From Metaruminococcus_A gallistercoris (lineage in GTDB: Bacteria; Bacillota; Clostridia; Oscillospirales; Ruminococcaceae), in assembly GCA_904394975.1 (NCBI GenBank), contig CAJFNQ010000042.1, positions 1 to 18,985 of the forward strand: 18,985 nt of DNA. Direction: 5' to 3'. The notes beneath the pieces were generated by a model. That model was not told the origin of the DNA. It ran no database searches and saw nothing but the letters and a program-made list of their open reading frames with translations. The position numbers and the translations under genes are program-made. Below are positions 1-6,457 of this stretch, piece by piece. Position 1 is the stretch's first letter, and each line of letters begins with the position of its first letter.

Positions 1-79
1 AATAGTTTGTGTCTTTTAATGTTATAACAAATCCAAAACAGTGTTTTACAAAAAATAAAGTGTTCGGATTTGCACAATT

Positions 80-436
80 TGGTGGAGGCGGGGGGAGTCG
101 AACCCCCGTCCGAAAATCCGTCCTTAAGGCTTTCTACGGGTGTAGTTTATCTACGAAAGATTCCCGCTCTTCCAAGCCGACAAACAGGCCGGCAAAGCGG
201 TAGCCTTCTGTACATTCCGCAGGTTACAGGCTCGCCTGCGGAACGTTCACCACTGTTAGACGCCCAAATCCGCCGTGGTCCTCAGACATGGACGAGCCGC
301 AAGTTAATTATGCAGCGTAAGCTAAAGTTCTAGTGTTAGATTTAGCGTTTATATTTAGGTGCGACTTTTAAAGAGTTTTCGCCCACTCTACCCGCTTACC
401 AAAATTCAGAATCCCCGTCGAAACCTTTACGCCCCC
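80..436 (-). ncRNA. ssrA: tmRNA (transfer-messenger RNA)
   Basis: tmRNA rescues ribosomes stalled on broken mRNAs: it enters the A site charged with alanine and then serves as template for a degradation tag. The 3' end has a tRNA-like T-arm and an encoded CCA (82-80). The 5' end GGGGGCG (436-430) pairs with CGCCTCC just before the ACCA, with one G-U pair, which fixes both ends at 357 nt. The 5' part carries the family's GGTTTCGACGGGGAT motif. A short tag frame ends in TAA TTA. The gene lies 25 nt after the hydrolase stop codon and in the same cluster as smpB, whose product is its obligate partner. No separate promoter is visible, so it may be processed from a longer transcript. No clear U-tract terminator is seen in 1-79. 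Confidence 0.96.
308..346 (-). other. tmRNA tag-peptide reading frame
   Basis: The frame reads GCT AAA TCT AAC ACT AGA ACT TTA GCT TAC GCT GCA TAA, giving AKSNTRTLAYAA after the non-templated alanine. GCT as resume codon is inferred from its position and from the frame that ends in an Ala-Ala stop. The other nearby GCA (just after GUC) would give only a six-residue tag, APKYKR, lacking the degron. The tag ends LAYAA rather than the common ALAA, but keeps the C-terminal Ala-Ala read by ClpXP. Confidence 0.78.
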
Positions 437-442
437 ATGTTT

Positions 443-461
443 CGGGGATTTATTTTCCCCG
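443..461 (-). other. Hairpin between hydrolase stop and tmRNA 5' end
   Basis: CGGGG and CCCCG pair around a 9-nt A/T-rich loop, directly between the hydrolase TAA (464-462) and the tmRNA 5' end (436). No U-tract follows, so it does not look like an intrinsic terminator. It could mark an RNase processing site that frees tmRNA from a longer precursor; that role is inference. Confidence 0.45.
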
Positions 462-1298
462 TTATTTAATAAAGTCCATCATCCCAAAACGCGCGGCCAT
501 CTCGATCCAGTTCTGAACGACCGGTTCATTCGCGTACCGCTCGCATCGGGTCATCTCGTTGCCGAGCGACAACCCATGCCCGCCGCGCGGATAGATGTGC
601 AGCTCCATCGGCAGATGATGCGCCTTGAGCGCCATGGCAAACAAAAGGCTGTTCTCCACCGGGACCAGCTCGTCGGTATCGGTGTGCCAGAGGAAACAGG
701 GCGGTACATCGCCGTTCACCTGCTTTTCCAGCGAGACCAGTTCCCGCCGTTCTTCCAAGCGTCCGCCCAGAAGGTTTTCAAACGATTCCTGGTGCCCCAT
801 CGGCCCGGAACTGATGACCGGATAGCTCAAAATGAGCCCGTTCGGCCGGTGCTCCGCGGTAAAACCAAGGTCCCGTTTTAAAAAGTCGCTGTTCCAGAAT
901 ACGCCAAGGCTTGCGGTAAGGTGACCGCCAGCCGAAAAGCCGCAGACCAGAATGCGGTTTTCATCGATCCCCCACTCTTCAGCGTGGGAACGAACATACG
1001 CGACCGCCGTGGCCAGCTCATACAGTGCGCAGGGAAACCGGGAGGGCGCCACGCTGTAATACAGCACAAACGCCTGATACCCCCTCACGTTGAACTCCAG
1101 CGCGACCGGCTCCGCTTCCCGTTCCGACGTGAAACGGTAGGAACCGCCCGGGCAGACGATCACCGCAGGGCGCTTGCGTTTTACCTCTGCTCCGGTGCTG
1201 TCCGAGGCAAGGTAGGTGCAAAGCCGCGGCTGGTAACCATCCTGCTCCAGATGATAGGCCGCATAATCCACATGAATGTCAATGGTTTTACAAAGCAT
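462..1298 (-). CDS. Alpha/beta hydrolase, acetyl-esterase/lipase-like
   Basis: A 278-aa cytoplasmic serine hydrolase of the BD-FAE/acetylxylan-esterase-like branch. The oxyanion region is VCPGGSY (about 48-54), the nucleophile elbow is CGFSAGG with Ser122, the acid is probably Asp209 in HTDTDELVP, and the base is His241 in GGHGLS, so the full triad is present. There is no signal peptide. The ATG is preceded by GAGGG. It sits 16 nt downstream of smpB and 25 nt upstream of ssrA on the same strand, so it probably shares their transcript. The substrate cannot be read from sequence; short acyl esters, perhaps on sugars, are typical for relatives. The functional link to trans-translation is unknown and may be accidental. 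Confidence 0.88.
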   Translation of the reverse strand: MLCKTIDIHVDYAAYHLEQDGYQPRLCTYLASDSTGAEVKRKRPAVIVCPGGSYRFTSEREAEPVALEFNVRGYQAFVLYYSVAPSRFPCALYELATAVAYVRSHAEEWGIDENRILVCGFSAGGHLTASLGVFWNSDFLKRDLGFTAEHRPNGLILSYPVISSGPMGHQESFENLLGGRLEERRELVSLEKQVNGDVPPCFLWHTDTDELVPVENSLLFAMALKAHHLPMELHIYPRGGHGLSLGNEMTRCERYANEPVVQNWIEMAARFGMMDFIK

Positions 1299-1314
1299 AC
1301 TATTTTCCCTCTTC

Positions 1315-1770
1315 TCACCGGTTACGCTCTTTCATGGCGCGCTCGATCTCGCGTTTCGCGTCCCGCTTCGCCATATCTTCCCGCTTGTCGTGCAGCTTTT
1401 TACCCTTGCACAGCCCAAGCTCCAGCTTGACCCGCGATCCCTTAAAATACAGGGAAAGAGGAATAAGAGTGCAGCCGTCCTGCTTGACCACGCCGAACAA
1501 ACGCATGATCTCTTTCTTGTGCATGAGCAGCTTGCGCACCCGCAAAGGGTCTCTGTTAAAAATGTTTCCCTTTTCGTACGGACTTATGTGCATCCCCATG
1601 ACGAACAGCTCGCCATCGTCAATGCTGCACCAGCTGTCCTTCAAATTCACCCCGCCCGCACGCAGAGATTTTACCTCTGTGCCGAACAGTTCAATGCCGG
1701 TTTCGTAGGTTTCCAGCACAAAATAGTCATGCCGTGCCTTGCGGTTGACTGCGATCACCTTTCCGCCCAC
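1315..1770 (-). CDS. smpB: SsrA-binding protein SmpB
   Basis: SmpB binds the tRNA-like part of tmRNA and, through its C-terminal tail, probes the empty mRNA channel of stalled ribosomes. The 151-aa length is standard. Family landmarks are VNRKARHDYF near the N terminus, GIELFGTEVKSLR, the LKDSW segment, HISPYEKGN, RKLLMHKKEI, and a Lys/Arg-rich tail after GKKLHDKRE. The start is GTG (1770-1768), preceded by AGAAGGGTGG four bases away. It lies between recR (31 nt upstream) and the hydrolase, with ssrA less than 1 kb downstream, so both parts of the rescue machine are encoded together. Confidence 0.98.
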   Translation of the reverse strand: MGGKVIAVNRKARHDYFVLETYETGIELFGTEVKSLRAGGVNLKDSWCSIDDGELFVMGMHISPYEKGNIFNRDPLRVRKLLMHKKEIMRLFGVVKQDGCTLIPLSLYFKGSRVKLELGLCKGKKLHDKREDMAKRDAKREIERAMKERNR

Positions 1771-1801
1771 AAAACCACCACCCTTCTGTCACAGCGGAAT
1801 G

Positions 1802-2407
1802 TTAAATCTCGTTTCGGTTTTCCAGTGCCTTGAACAGGGTCACCTCGTCGGCATACTCCAATTCACCGCCGACCGGGATGCCATACGCGAGCCGGGTGAC
1901 CTTCACACCCAGCGGCTTGATGAGGCGGGACAGGTACATGGCCGTCGCCTCCCCTTCCACGGTGGGATTGGTCGCCATTATGACCTCTTTGACCTTGCCA
2001 TCCCCCAAACGGGAAAGCAGCTCTTTTACCGAAAGCTGTTCCGGGCCAATGCCGTCCATCGGCGAGATGAGACCGTTTAAAACATGGTAGGTTCCATTAT
2101 ACTCCCTTGTGCGCTCAAACGCAACCACATCCTTGGGGCCCTCCACCACGCAGATGGTCGAATGGTCCCGTTCATCCGCCGAGCAGATGGAACAGACCTC
2201 TCCGTCGGTAAAATTCTGGCAGATGCTGCACCGTTTGATTTTCTCATGCGCTTCGACCACCGCGTTCGCGAACGCGTCGGTCTGCTCTTTGGAAAGGGTG
2301 AGCATGTAGAAAGCGAGCCGCTGCGCCGTTTTGACGCCAATTCCCGGAAGGGAAGCGAACTGCTCTATCAGTCTTGTCAAAGGGAGCGGATTGTATTCAC
2401 CGGCCAT
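1802..2407 (-). CDS. recR: Recombination mediator protein RecR
   Basis: RecR acts with RecO (and RecF) to load RecA on SSB-coated single-stranded DNA. The 201-aa protein shows, in order, the helix-hairpin-helix LPGIGVKTAQRLAFY (about 20-34), a C4 zinc finger (Cys60, 63, 72, 75), and a Toprim domain starting near residue 82 with VVEGPKDVVAFE. The C terminus holds the GIPVGGELEYAD motif. The start lies only 3 nt after the ebfC stop and has a weak Shine-Dalgarno (SD) sequence, so translational coupling to ebfC is likely. The dnaX-ebfC-recR order is the classic bacterial arrangement. Confidence 0.98.
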   Translation of the reverse strand: MAGEYNPLPLTRLIEQFASLPGIGVKTAQRLAFYMLTLSKEQTDAFANAVVEAHEKIKRCSICQNFTDGEVCSICSADERDHSTICVVEGPKDVVAFERTREYNGTYHVLNGLISPMDGIGPEQLSVKELLSRLGDGKVKEVIMATNPTVEGEATAMYLSRLIKPLGVKVTRLAYGIPVGGELEYADEVTLFKALENRNEI

Positions 2408-2410
2408 CGC

Positions 2411-2764
2411 TTAAAACAGTCCCGGCATACCGCCGCCGTTCGGCCCGGTGATTTTTTCCATTTCCTCGTTGGTGGTATCCTCCACCGTGCGCATCACTTC
2501 GTTGACCGCGCTGATGATGAGGTCCTGAAGCATTTCAATGTCCTCCGGGTCCACAACATCCGGCTGGATGGTCAGGCTCTTGAGTTCCTTTTTGCCGGTC
2601 GCCACAACTTCGACCGCGCCGCCGCCTACCGAAGCGGTAAACTCGCGCTGTTCAATGTCCGCCTGCAGCGCGGTGATGTCCGCCTGCATCTTCTGTGCCT
2701 GTTTCATCAGCGCGTTGAGGTTGGACGGGCCGCCGCCCATTCCCTTTGGCAAACGTGATTTCAT
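2411..2764 (-). CDS. ebfC: YbaB/EbfC family nucleoid-associated protein
   Basis: A small DNA-binding dimer of the YbaB/EbfC family, 117 aa. Landmarks are the GMGG..NLNALMKQAQKMQ helix near the N terminus, the central VGGGAVEVVATGKKELKSL strand region, and the PEDIEMLQDLIISAVNEV helix, followed by a Gly-rich C-terminal tail. Start ATG is preceded by GGAGGG seven bases away. It sits 25 nt after dnaX and 3 nt before recR, the conserved operon place of this family. Its exact cellular role is not settled. Confidence 0.96.
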   Translation of the reverse strand: MKSRLPKGMGGGPSNLNALMKQAQKMQADITALQADIEQREFTASVGGGAVEVVATGKKELKSLTIQPDVVDPEDIEMLQDLIISAVNEVMRTVEDTTNEEMEKITGPNGGGMPGLF

Positions 2765-2789
2765 ATAAATTCCCTCCGAATTTGAATTG

Positions 2790-4556
2790 TTATTTTAAAT
2801 GCACTTCAACGCCGGATTCCTCCGCCGTTTTCAGCAATTTAGCAAGTTGGTTGTGCTTTTCATCTTCTTTTTTCTGCGCGGATGCATTCGCCGAACGGAC
2901 CCGCAGCCGATATTTTTTCCCAAGCTGCGCCGCAATGGCTTCGCTCAGCCGGCCGGCCGCCCCATCCTTGCGGAGCATGGAAGAAAGCATGTTGCTGTTG
3001 GATATGATACAGACCGAATCGCCCATCAGGTAAGCTGTGGAACCGTTGAGCAGACCGTAAAGAGGCGGGTCGGTTTTGGAAAGCCGTTCCAGAATCTCCG
3101 GCCAGCAGTCGAGCAAAACAGCCGATGCGGCTTCTCCTGCCGGTTTCTCTGCCGAAGCGGGCTGTTCCGGCTGTACCAGGGAAGGCTCCTCGTGAGCCGG
3201 TTCCATCCGCTCTTGCTCTGCTGGAACAGGAGCCTCATCCCGCTCGGAAAACGCATTTTTTTCCGACTGTACCGGTTCCGCATGCGGCCGGGGCTCCTCC
3301 CGGTAGAAAACCGGCTGCTCCTCCACCGCGTGTTCAGGAACCGTTACAGATGACGCCCCCGCCGCCGAAGCAGCGTTCTGCCTGTCTGCCGCACCAGCCT
3401 GGAACCCGCCGGCTTTCAGCTGGGTCTCCAGCCGGTCCAAACGGGCTAAGATTGCCTCGCTCGTGGAATTGAGCTGGGGCGAACACAGCCGCACCATACA
3501 CATTTCAAACTCGGTCCGCTTGGACGAGCTGCCGCTCATCCGATCCAGGCAGGACTGAAGTTCCGACAAAGCGTAGAGGATTTCCGGCAGCGCGGTCTTT
3601 TGAGCCTGCTGTTTTAACTGTTCCAGCTCCTCCGGCATGCAGAGGACCAGCCCCTGCGGCTGTTTTACGGTTTTGACCACCATCAGGTTGCGGTAATAGG
3701 TGAGCAGTTCTTCACACAGCCGCCCCAGATCCCGCGACTGGCGGTAGAGCTCGTCCACCATGCCCAGCGCCGCCGCGGCGTTCTGCGCCGAGACCGCATC
3801 CGCAAACTGCGCAAGATAGCTGCGGTCCGCAATGCCCGCCGCCATACTGACGGTTTTTAAATCGATGTCATTATCATACGCGGCGCACTGGTCGAGCAGC
3901 GAGAGCGCGTCCCGCATGCCTCCGTCCGCCAGCTTCGCGATCATTTCCGCCGCTTCTTCGGTAACGGTAAACGGTTCTTGTGAAGCGATGTATAAAATCC
4001 GTTTTGCGATGTCCTCCGCGCGGACCCGGTGAAAATCGAACCGCTGGCAGCGGGAAAGAATGGTTGCCGGGACCTTGTGCACTTCGGTTGTCGCCAGAAT
4101 AAAGATCACATGAGCGGGAGGTTCTTCCATGATCTTGAGCAGGGCATTGAACGCACTGCCGCTGAGCATATGCACCTCGTCGATGATATACACCCGGTAT
4201 TTGCAAACTGCCGGTGTATAGCCCGCTTCTTCCCGCAGACGGCGAACATCTTCCACGCCGTTGTTGCTGGCGGCGTCGATCTCCGCAACATCCAGCAGCG
4301 ACCCCTGCTCGATTCCCTTGCAGCAGGCACATTCCAGGCAGGGGGAGCCATCCTCATGCGGGTGCTCACAGTTGACCGCCATGGCAAAAATTTTGGCGCA
4401 GGTCGTCTTGCCCGTTCCGCGTGAACCGGTAAACAGGTAGGCATGACCGATGCGGCCTGTTTTCAGCTCATTTTGCAGTGTTTTGGTCACATGCGGCTGA
4501 GAGAGAACATCCTCAAACACCTTAGGCCGCCATTTGCGGTAAAGCGCCTTGTACAT
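2790..4556 (-). CDS. dnaX: DNA polymerase III subunit tau (and candidate gamma)
   Basis: DnaX is the AAA+ subunit that drives clamp loading at the replication fork. The 588-aa protein has Walker A GSRGTGKTT (44-52), a four-Cys zinc site (63, 73, 76, 79), Walker B IIDEVH (Asp126-Glu127), sensor 1 LATTE (about 155-158), the SRC arginine finger (Arg169) and the sensor 2 region GGMRDALSLLDQ. Domain III follows to about residue 365. A low-complexity Pro/Glu/Ala linker (about 380-480) leads to a C-terminal tau-type domain. The ATG follows AGGAGGG nine bases away. Upstream is the SRP RNA gene and its terminator, only about 20 nt from the SD. A slippery A7 run lies in the linker (separate entry). Confidence 0.98.
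   Translation of the reverse strand: MYKALYRKWRPKVFEDVLSQPHVTKTLQNELKTGRIGHAYLFTGSRGTGKTTCAKIFAMAVNCEHPHEDGSPCLECACCKGIEQGSLLDVAEIDAASNNGVEDVRRLREEAGYTPAVCKYRVYIIDEVHMLSGSAFNALLKIMEEPPAHVIFILATTEVHKVPATILSRCQRFDFHRVRAEDIAKRILYIASQEPFTVTEEAAEMIAKLADGGMRDALSLLDQCAAYDNDIDLKTVSMAAGIADRSYLAQFADAVSAQNAAAALGMVDELYRQSRDLGRLCEELLTYYRNLMVVKTVKQPQGLVLCMPEELEQLKQQAQKTALPEILYALSELQSCLDRMSGSSSKRTEFEMCMVRLCSPQLNSTSEAILARLDRLETQLKAGGFQAGAADRQNAASAAGASSVTVPEHAVEEQPVFYREEPRPHAEPVQSEKNAFSERDEAPVPAEQERMEPAHEEPSLVQPEQPASAEKPAGEAASAVLLDCWPEILERLSKTDPPLYGLLNGSTAYLMGDSVCIISNSNMLSSMLRKDGAAGRLSEAIAAQLGKKYRLRVRSANASAQKKEDEKHNQLAKLLKTAEESGVEVHLK
3235..3263 (-). other. Candidate -1 frameshift site in dnaX (gamma form)
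   Basis: In frame, the sequence reads GAA AAA AAT (Glu432-Lys433-Asn434), so the heptamer A AAA AAT fits the X XXY YYZ slippery pattern. A -1 slip, or insertion of one A by polymerase slippage, would add K C V F R A G and stop at TGA (3237-3235). The product would have 440 residues, close to the 431 residues of E. coli gamma, and would lose the C-terminal tau domain. A weak GAGC/GCTC stem could form 9 nt downstream. No strong SD-like stimulator is seen close upstream. Confidence 0.5.
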
Positions 4557-4589
4557 CTTCCTGCACCCTCCTTTTGGTCAACACCAAAT

Positions 4590-4626
4590 AAAAAAGGCAG
4601 AAGCACGGCAGAAAAACTGCCTTTTT
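4590..4626 (-). terminator. Intrinsic terminator of SRP RNA gene
   Basis: Perfect 10-bp stem AAAAAGGCAG / CTGCCTTTTT (4626-4617 with 4600-4591), ending in a run of six Ts. It lies about 15 nt before the dnaX SD. The loop holds an extra CTGCC that could pair with the first GGCAG to form a competing 5-bp hairpin. Confidence 0.88.
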
Positions 4627-4790
4627 GCATGCAGTCCGGCATGCGAAACAACAGGTAAACCTGCGGCGCACAGGTAAATCCGCTTAATGCTGCTCGGTTC
4701 CCCGCCTGACATGGTTCACGGCAACCCGCCGCACAGGGCCCGCTGTTCCGCATGCCGCGCTGCACAACGTCATGCTCTGCCTTATTTTTC
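4627..4790 (-). ncRNA. ffs: Signal recognition particle RNA (SRP/4.5S-type)
   Basis: SRP RNA binds Ffh and targets nascent membrane proteins to FtsY. The conserved domain IV is clear: CAGG (4708-4705), a CGG/CCG helix closing a GGAA tetraloop (4701-4698), then AGCAG (4694-4690). Compared with the E. coli UCC/GGA helix, both sides changed together, which supports pairing. Outer helices also pair: CGGCG with CGCCG, AACAG with CTGTT, GGCATGCG with CGCATGCC, and GTGCAG with CTGCAT. A promoter lies upstream and an intrinsic terminator immediately downstream. The 5' end is approximate; transcription probably starts near 4798. Location upstream of dnaX is common in Firmicutes. Confidence 0.92.
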
Positions 4791-4805
4791 TGGATTCAGG
4801 AATTT

Positions 4806-4834
4806 ATTATACACTATTTTTTCAAAAAACACAA
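4806..4834 (-). promoter_or_regulatory. Sigma-A-type promoter for ffs
   Basis: The -10 box TATAAT (4811-4806) is perfect. The -35 box TTGTGT (4834-4829) is weak, with a 17-nt spacer. The predicted start is near 4798, a few bases before the SRP RNA. Confidence 0.78.
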
Positions 4835-4868
4835 CACCTTTTCCCACCCTTTTTCCGGGTGTATTGCC

Positions 4869-4901
4869 AAAAAGCCGCAGCCGGTCTCAATGCGGCTGCG
4901 G
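4869..4901 (-). terminator. Terminator after sigF
   Basis: A 9-bp G/C-rich stem CCGCAGCCG / CGGCTGCGG (4901-4893 with 4883-4875) with a 9-nt loop is followed by CTTTTT. It lies about 55 nt after the sigF stop and separates the spoIIA operon from the ffs promoter. Confidence 0.85.
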
Positions 4902-4955
4902 TTTATCGTTTCTCTTCACTGAATTCAAACAGGTCATTCGGCGCCGTATCTTCTG

Positions 4956-5621
4956 TTACAGCAGCCGTTCCCGCAGCGCCGCGAGGATCTTTTTCTCCCG
5001 CCGCGAGACCTGCACCTGGGTCATGCCCAAATATTGCGCGGTCTCCGTTTGCGTTTTCCCTTTGAAGTAGCGCAGTACAATGAGCATCCTGTCCTGCGCT
5101 TCCAGCTGCCCGATGACCTCTTTGAGCGCAATCGAGTCCGCAAGCTGTTCTTCAAGCGTATCCACACGTACATCGATCTGTCCACCTCCGTCCTCTTCAC
5201 TTTCGGTCAGCGACATGGCGGGCGTTCCCGCGTTGAGCGCCTCCACCACCTCCTGCGGGGTGATGTCAAGCCGCTCGGCTAATTTAGAAACAGCCGGTTC
5301 TCTTCCTGTGCTCTGCAAAAACCGTTCCCGCTCCCGCAGCACTTTGACCGACCGCTCTTTCAAACTACGGCTCACCTTCACGGTACCGCCGTCCCGGAAC
5401 AGGCGGCGGATCTCCCCTAAAATGACCGGCACAGCATAGGTGGAAAACTGCACCCCGCGCTGTTCGTCAAACGCGTCGAACGCTTTGACAAGGCCCATGC
5501 ACCCGGCGGAAAACAGGTCGTCATACTCGATTCCCTTCCCCTTGAACCGGTTGGCACAGGCGTGTACCAGTCCCATGTTCGCTTCGACAAAGCGGTCACG
5601 TTCCGCTGCCGCTTTAACCAT
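4956..5621 (-). CDS. sigF: Forespore sigma factor SigF (SpoIIAC)
   Basis: RNA polymerase sigma factor that starts forespore gene expression after asymmetric division. The 221-aa protein has region 2 from ANMGLVHACANRF through FSTYAVPVILGEIRRLF, the FRDGGTVKVSRSLKE segment typical of SigF/SigG, region 3, and a region 4 helix-turn-helix around KTQTETAQYLGMTQVQVSRREK. It is the third gene of spoIIAA-spoIIAB-sigF, which separates it from SigG. Its ATG overlaps the spoIIAB stop by 8 nt (ATGGTTAA) and no good SD precedes it, so translation is probably coupled to that of its own anti-sigma factor. Confidence 0.96.
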   Translation of the reverse strand: MVKAAAERDRFVEANMGLVHACANRFKGKGIEYDDLFSAGCMGLVKAFDAFDEQRGVQFSTYAVPVILGEIRRLFRDGGTVKVSRSLKERSVKVLRERERFLQSTGREPAVSKLAERLDITPQEVVEALNAGTPAMSLTESEEDGGGQIDVRVDTLEEQLADSIALKEVIGQLEAQDRMLIVLRYFKGKTQTETAQYLGMTQVQVSRREKKILAALRERLL

Positions 5622-6057
5622 GGTTTGCGCGGGAAGCGAGCTTTTTGCGCAGAACCACCGCTGTGCCCTTTCCCACCTTGGAAGTGACCTTCACGCTGTC
5701 CATAAAGCTTTCCATCACCGCAAAGCCAAGGCCGGCGCGTTCCTCTTCGGGTGCGGTCGTAAACATCGGCTCCATTGCCTGTTTCACATTTTCAATTCCG
5801 CAGCCACGGTCCTTCACCTTTATGTAGGCCACGTCCCCCTCCAACACCCGCGCGGTGATGCAGACCGGCCCGATGGTGTTGCGGTAAGCGTGAACAATGC
5901 AGTTGGTCACCGCTTCGGAAACGGCTGTTTTCATATCGCTGATCTCATCGAGCGTGGGGTCGAGCTGGGCGAAAAAGGCGGCGACCGCCGTGCGCGCAAA
6001 CGCCTCGTTGACCGAATAACTCGGAAAAGTGAGCTTCATTTCATTTTGTGTTTTCAT
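5614..6057 (-). CDS. spoIIAB: Anti-sigma F factor / serine kinase SpoIIAB
   Basis: SpoIIAB binds and inhibits SigF and phosphorylates SpoIIAA. The 147-aa protein is a GHKL-type ATPase with N box EAVTNCIVHAY, G1 box DRGCGIENVKQAMEPMFTT and G2 box ERAGLGFAVMESFMD, all closely matching the family pattern. The start ATG has GGAGGA seven bases upstream, inside the 15-nt gap after spoIIAA. The gene overlaps sigF by 8 nt, which would help keep anti-sigma and sigma in step. Confidence 0.97.
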   Translation of the reverse strand: MKTQNEMKLTFPSYSVNEAFARTAVAAFFAQLDPTLDEISDMKTAVSEAVTNCIVHAYRNTIGPVCITARVLEGDVAYIKVKDRGCGIENVKQAMEPMFTTAPEEERAGLGFAVMESFMDSVKVTSKVGKGTAVVLRKKLASRANHG

Positions 6058-6072
6058 CTTTCTGTCCTCCGC

Positions 6073-6378
6073 CTAGTCGATCTGTGCGAGCTTGTCCAGC
6101 CCGGCGAGCTTCATCACTTTTTTGATATGCCCCGGCGTGTTGGCCACCCGGACGCTTCCGCCGAACGACTGCATGAGCTTGTACCGGCCCATCACCAGCC
6201 CAATGCCGCTGCTGTCCATAAATCCAACATTCTTAAAATCGAGCACCAGACTGTTCGGCCGGTTGGATTCCAGCGCGCGGTCGATCTCTTCCCGCACCTG
6301 TTTCGCGCTGTGATGGTCCAGTTCGCCGGTCAGGCAGACGGTGATCTGTTCATCGGTCACATTGATCTGTACATTCAA
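6073..6378 (-). CDS. spoIIAA: Anti-sigma F factor antagonist SpoIIAA
   Basis: STAS-domain protein that, when unphosphorylated, frees SigF from SpoIIAB. I place the start at TTG (6378-6376), giving 101 aa, because AGAAGGAGG lies eight bases upstream and the protein then begins at the usual position before the first strand. A longer in-frame version to 6429 would run back through the SD and to the edge of the terminator hairpin and is unlikely. Landmarks are LTGELDHHSAK and FMDSSGIGLVMGRYK; Ser57 corresponds to the serine phosphorylated by SpoIIAB in Bacillus (Ser58). It is the first gene of the spoIIA operon. Confidence 0.95.
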   Translation of the reverse strand: MNVQINVTDEQITVCLTGELDHHSAKQVREEIDRALESNRPNSLVLDFKNVGFMDSSGIGLVMGRYKLMQSFGGSVRVANTPGHIKKVMKLAGLDKLAQID

Positions 6379-6419
6379 AGAAAATTCCTCCTTCTTCCCT
6401 GCCGGATCTTTGCAGGCAG

Positions 6420-6457
6420 AAAAAAACAAGCCTGTACCAGTTATGATACAGGCTTGT
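6420..6457 (-). terminator. Strong intrinsic terminator just upstream of spoIIAA
   Basis: Perfect 11-bp stem ACAAGCCTGTA / TACAGGCTTGT (6457-6447 with 6436-6426), 10-nt loop, then seven Ts. Its U-tract ends about 30 nt before the spoIIAA SD. folC already has its own terminator 120 nt upstream, so this one either is a back-up, ends a short transcript, or lies in the spoIIA leader. Confidence 0.85.

Noticed and set aside
1..79. Possible terminator after tmRNA (AAATCC/GGATTT arms)
   Set aside because: The stem is short and broken, the loop is long, and no T-run follows.
9..333. Two overlapping plus-strand reading frames
   Set aside because: They lie wholly over the reverse complement of the tmRNA gene, whose ends and tag are certain.
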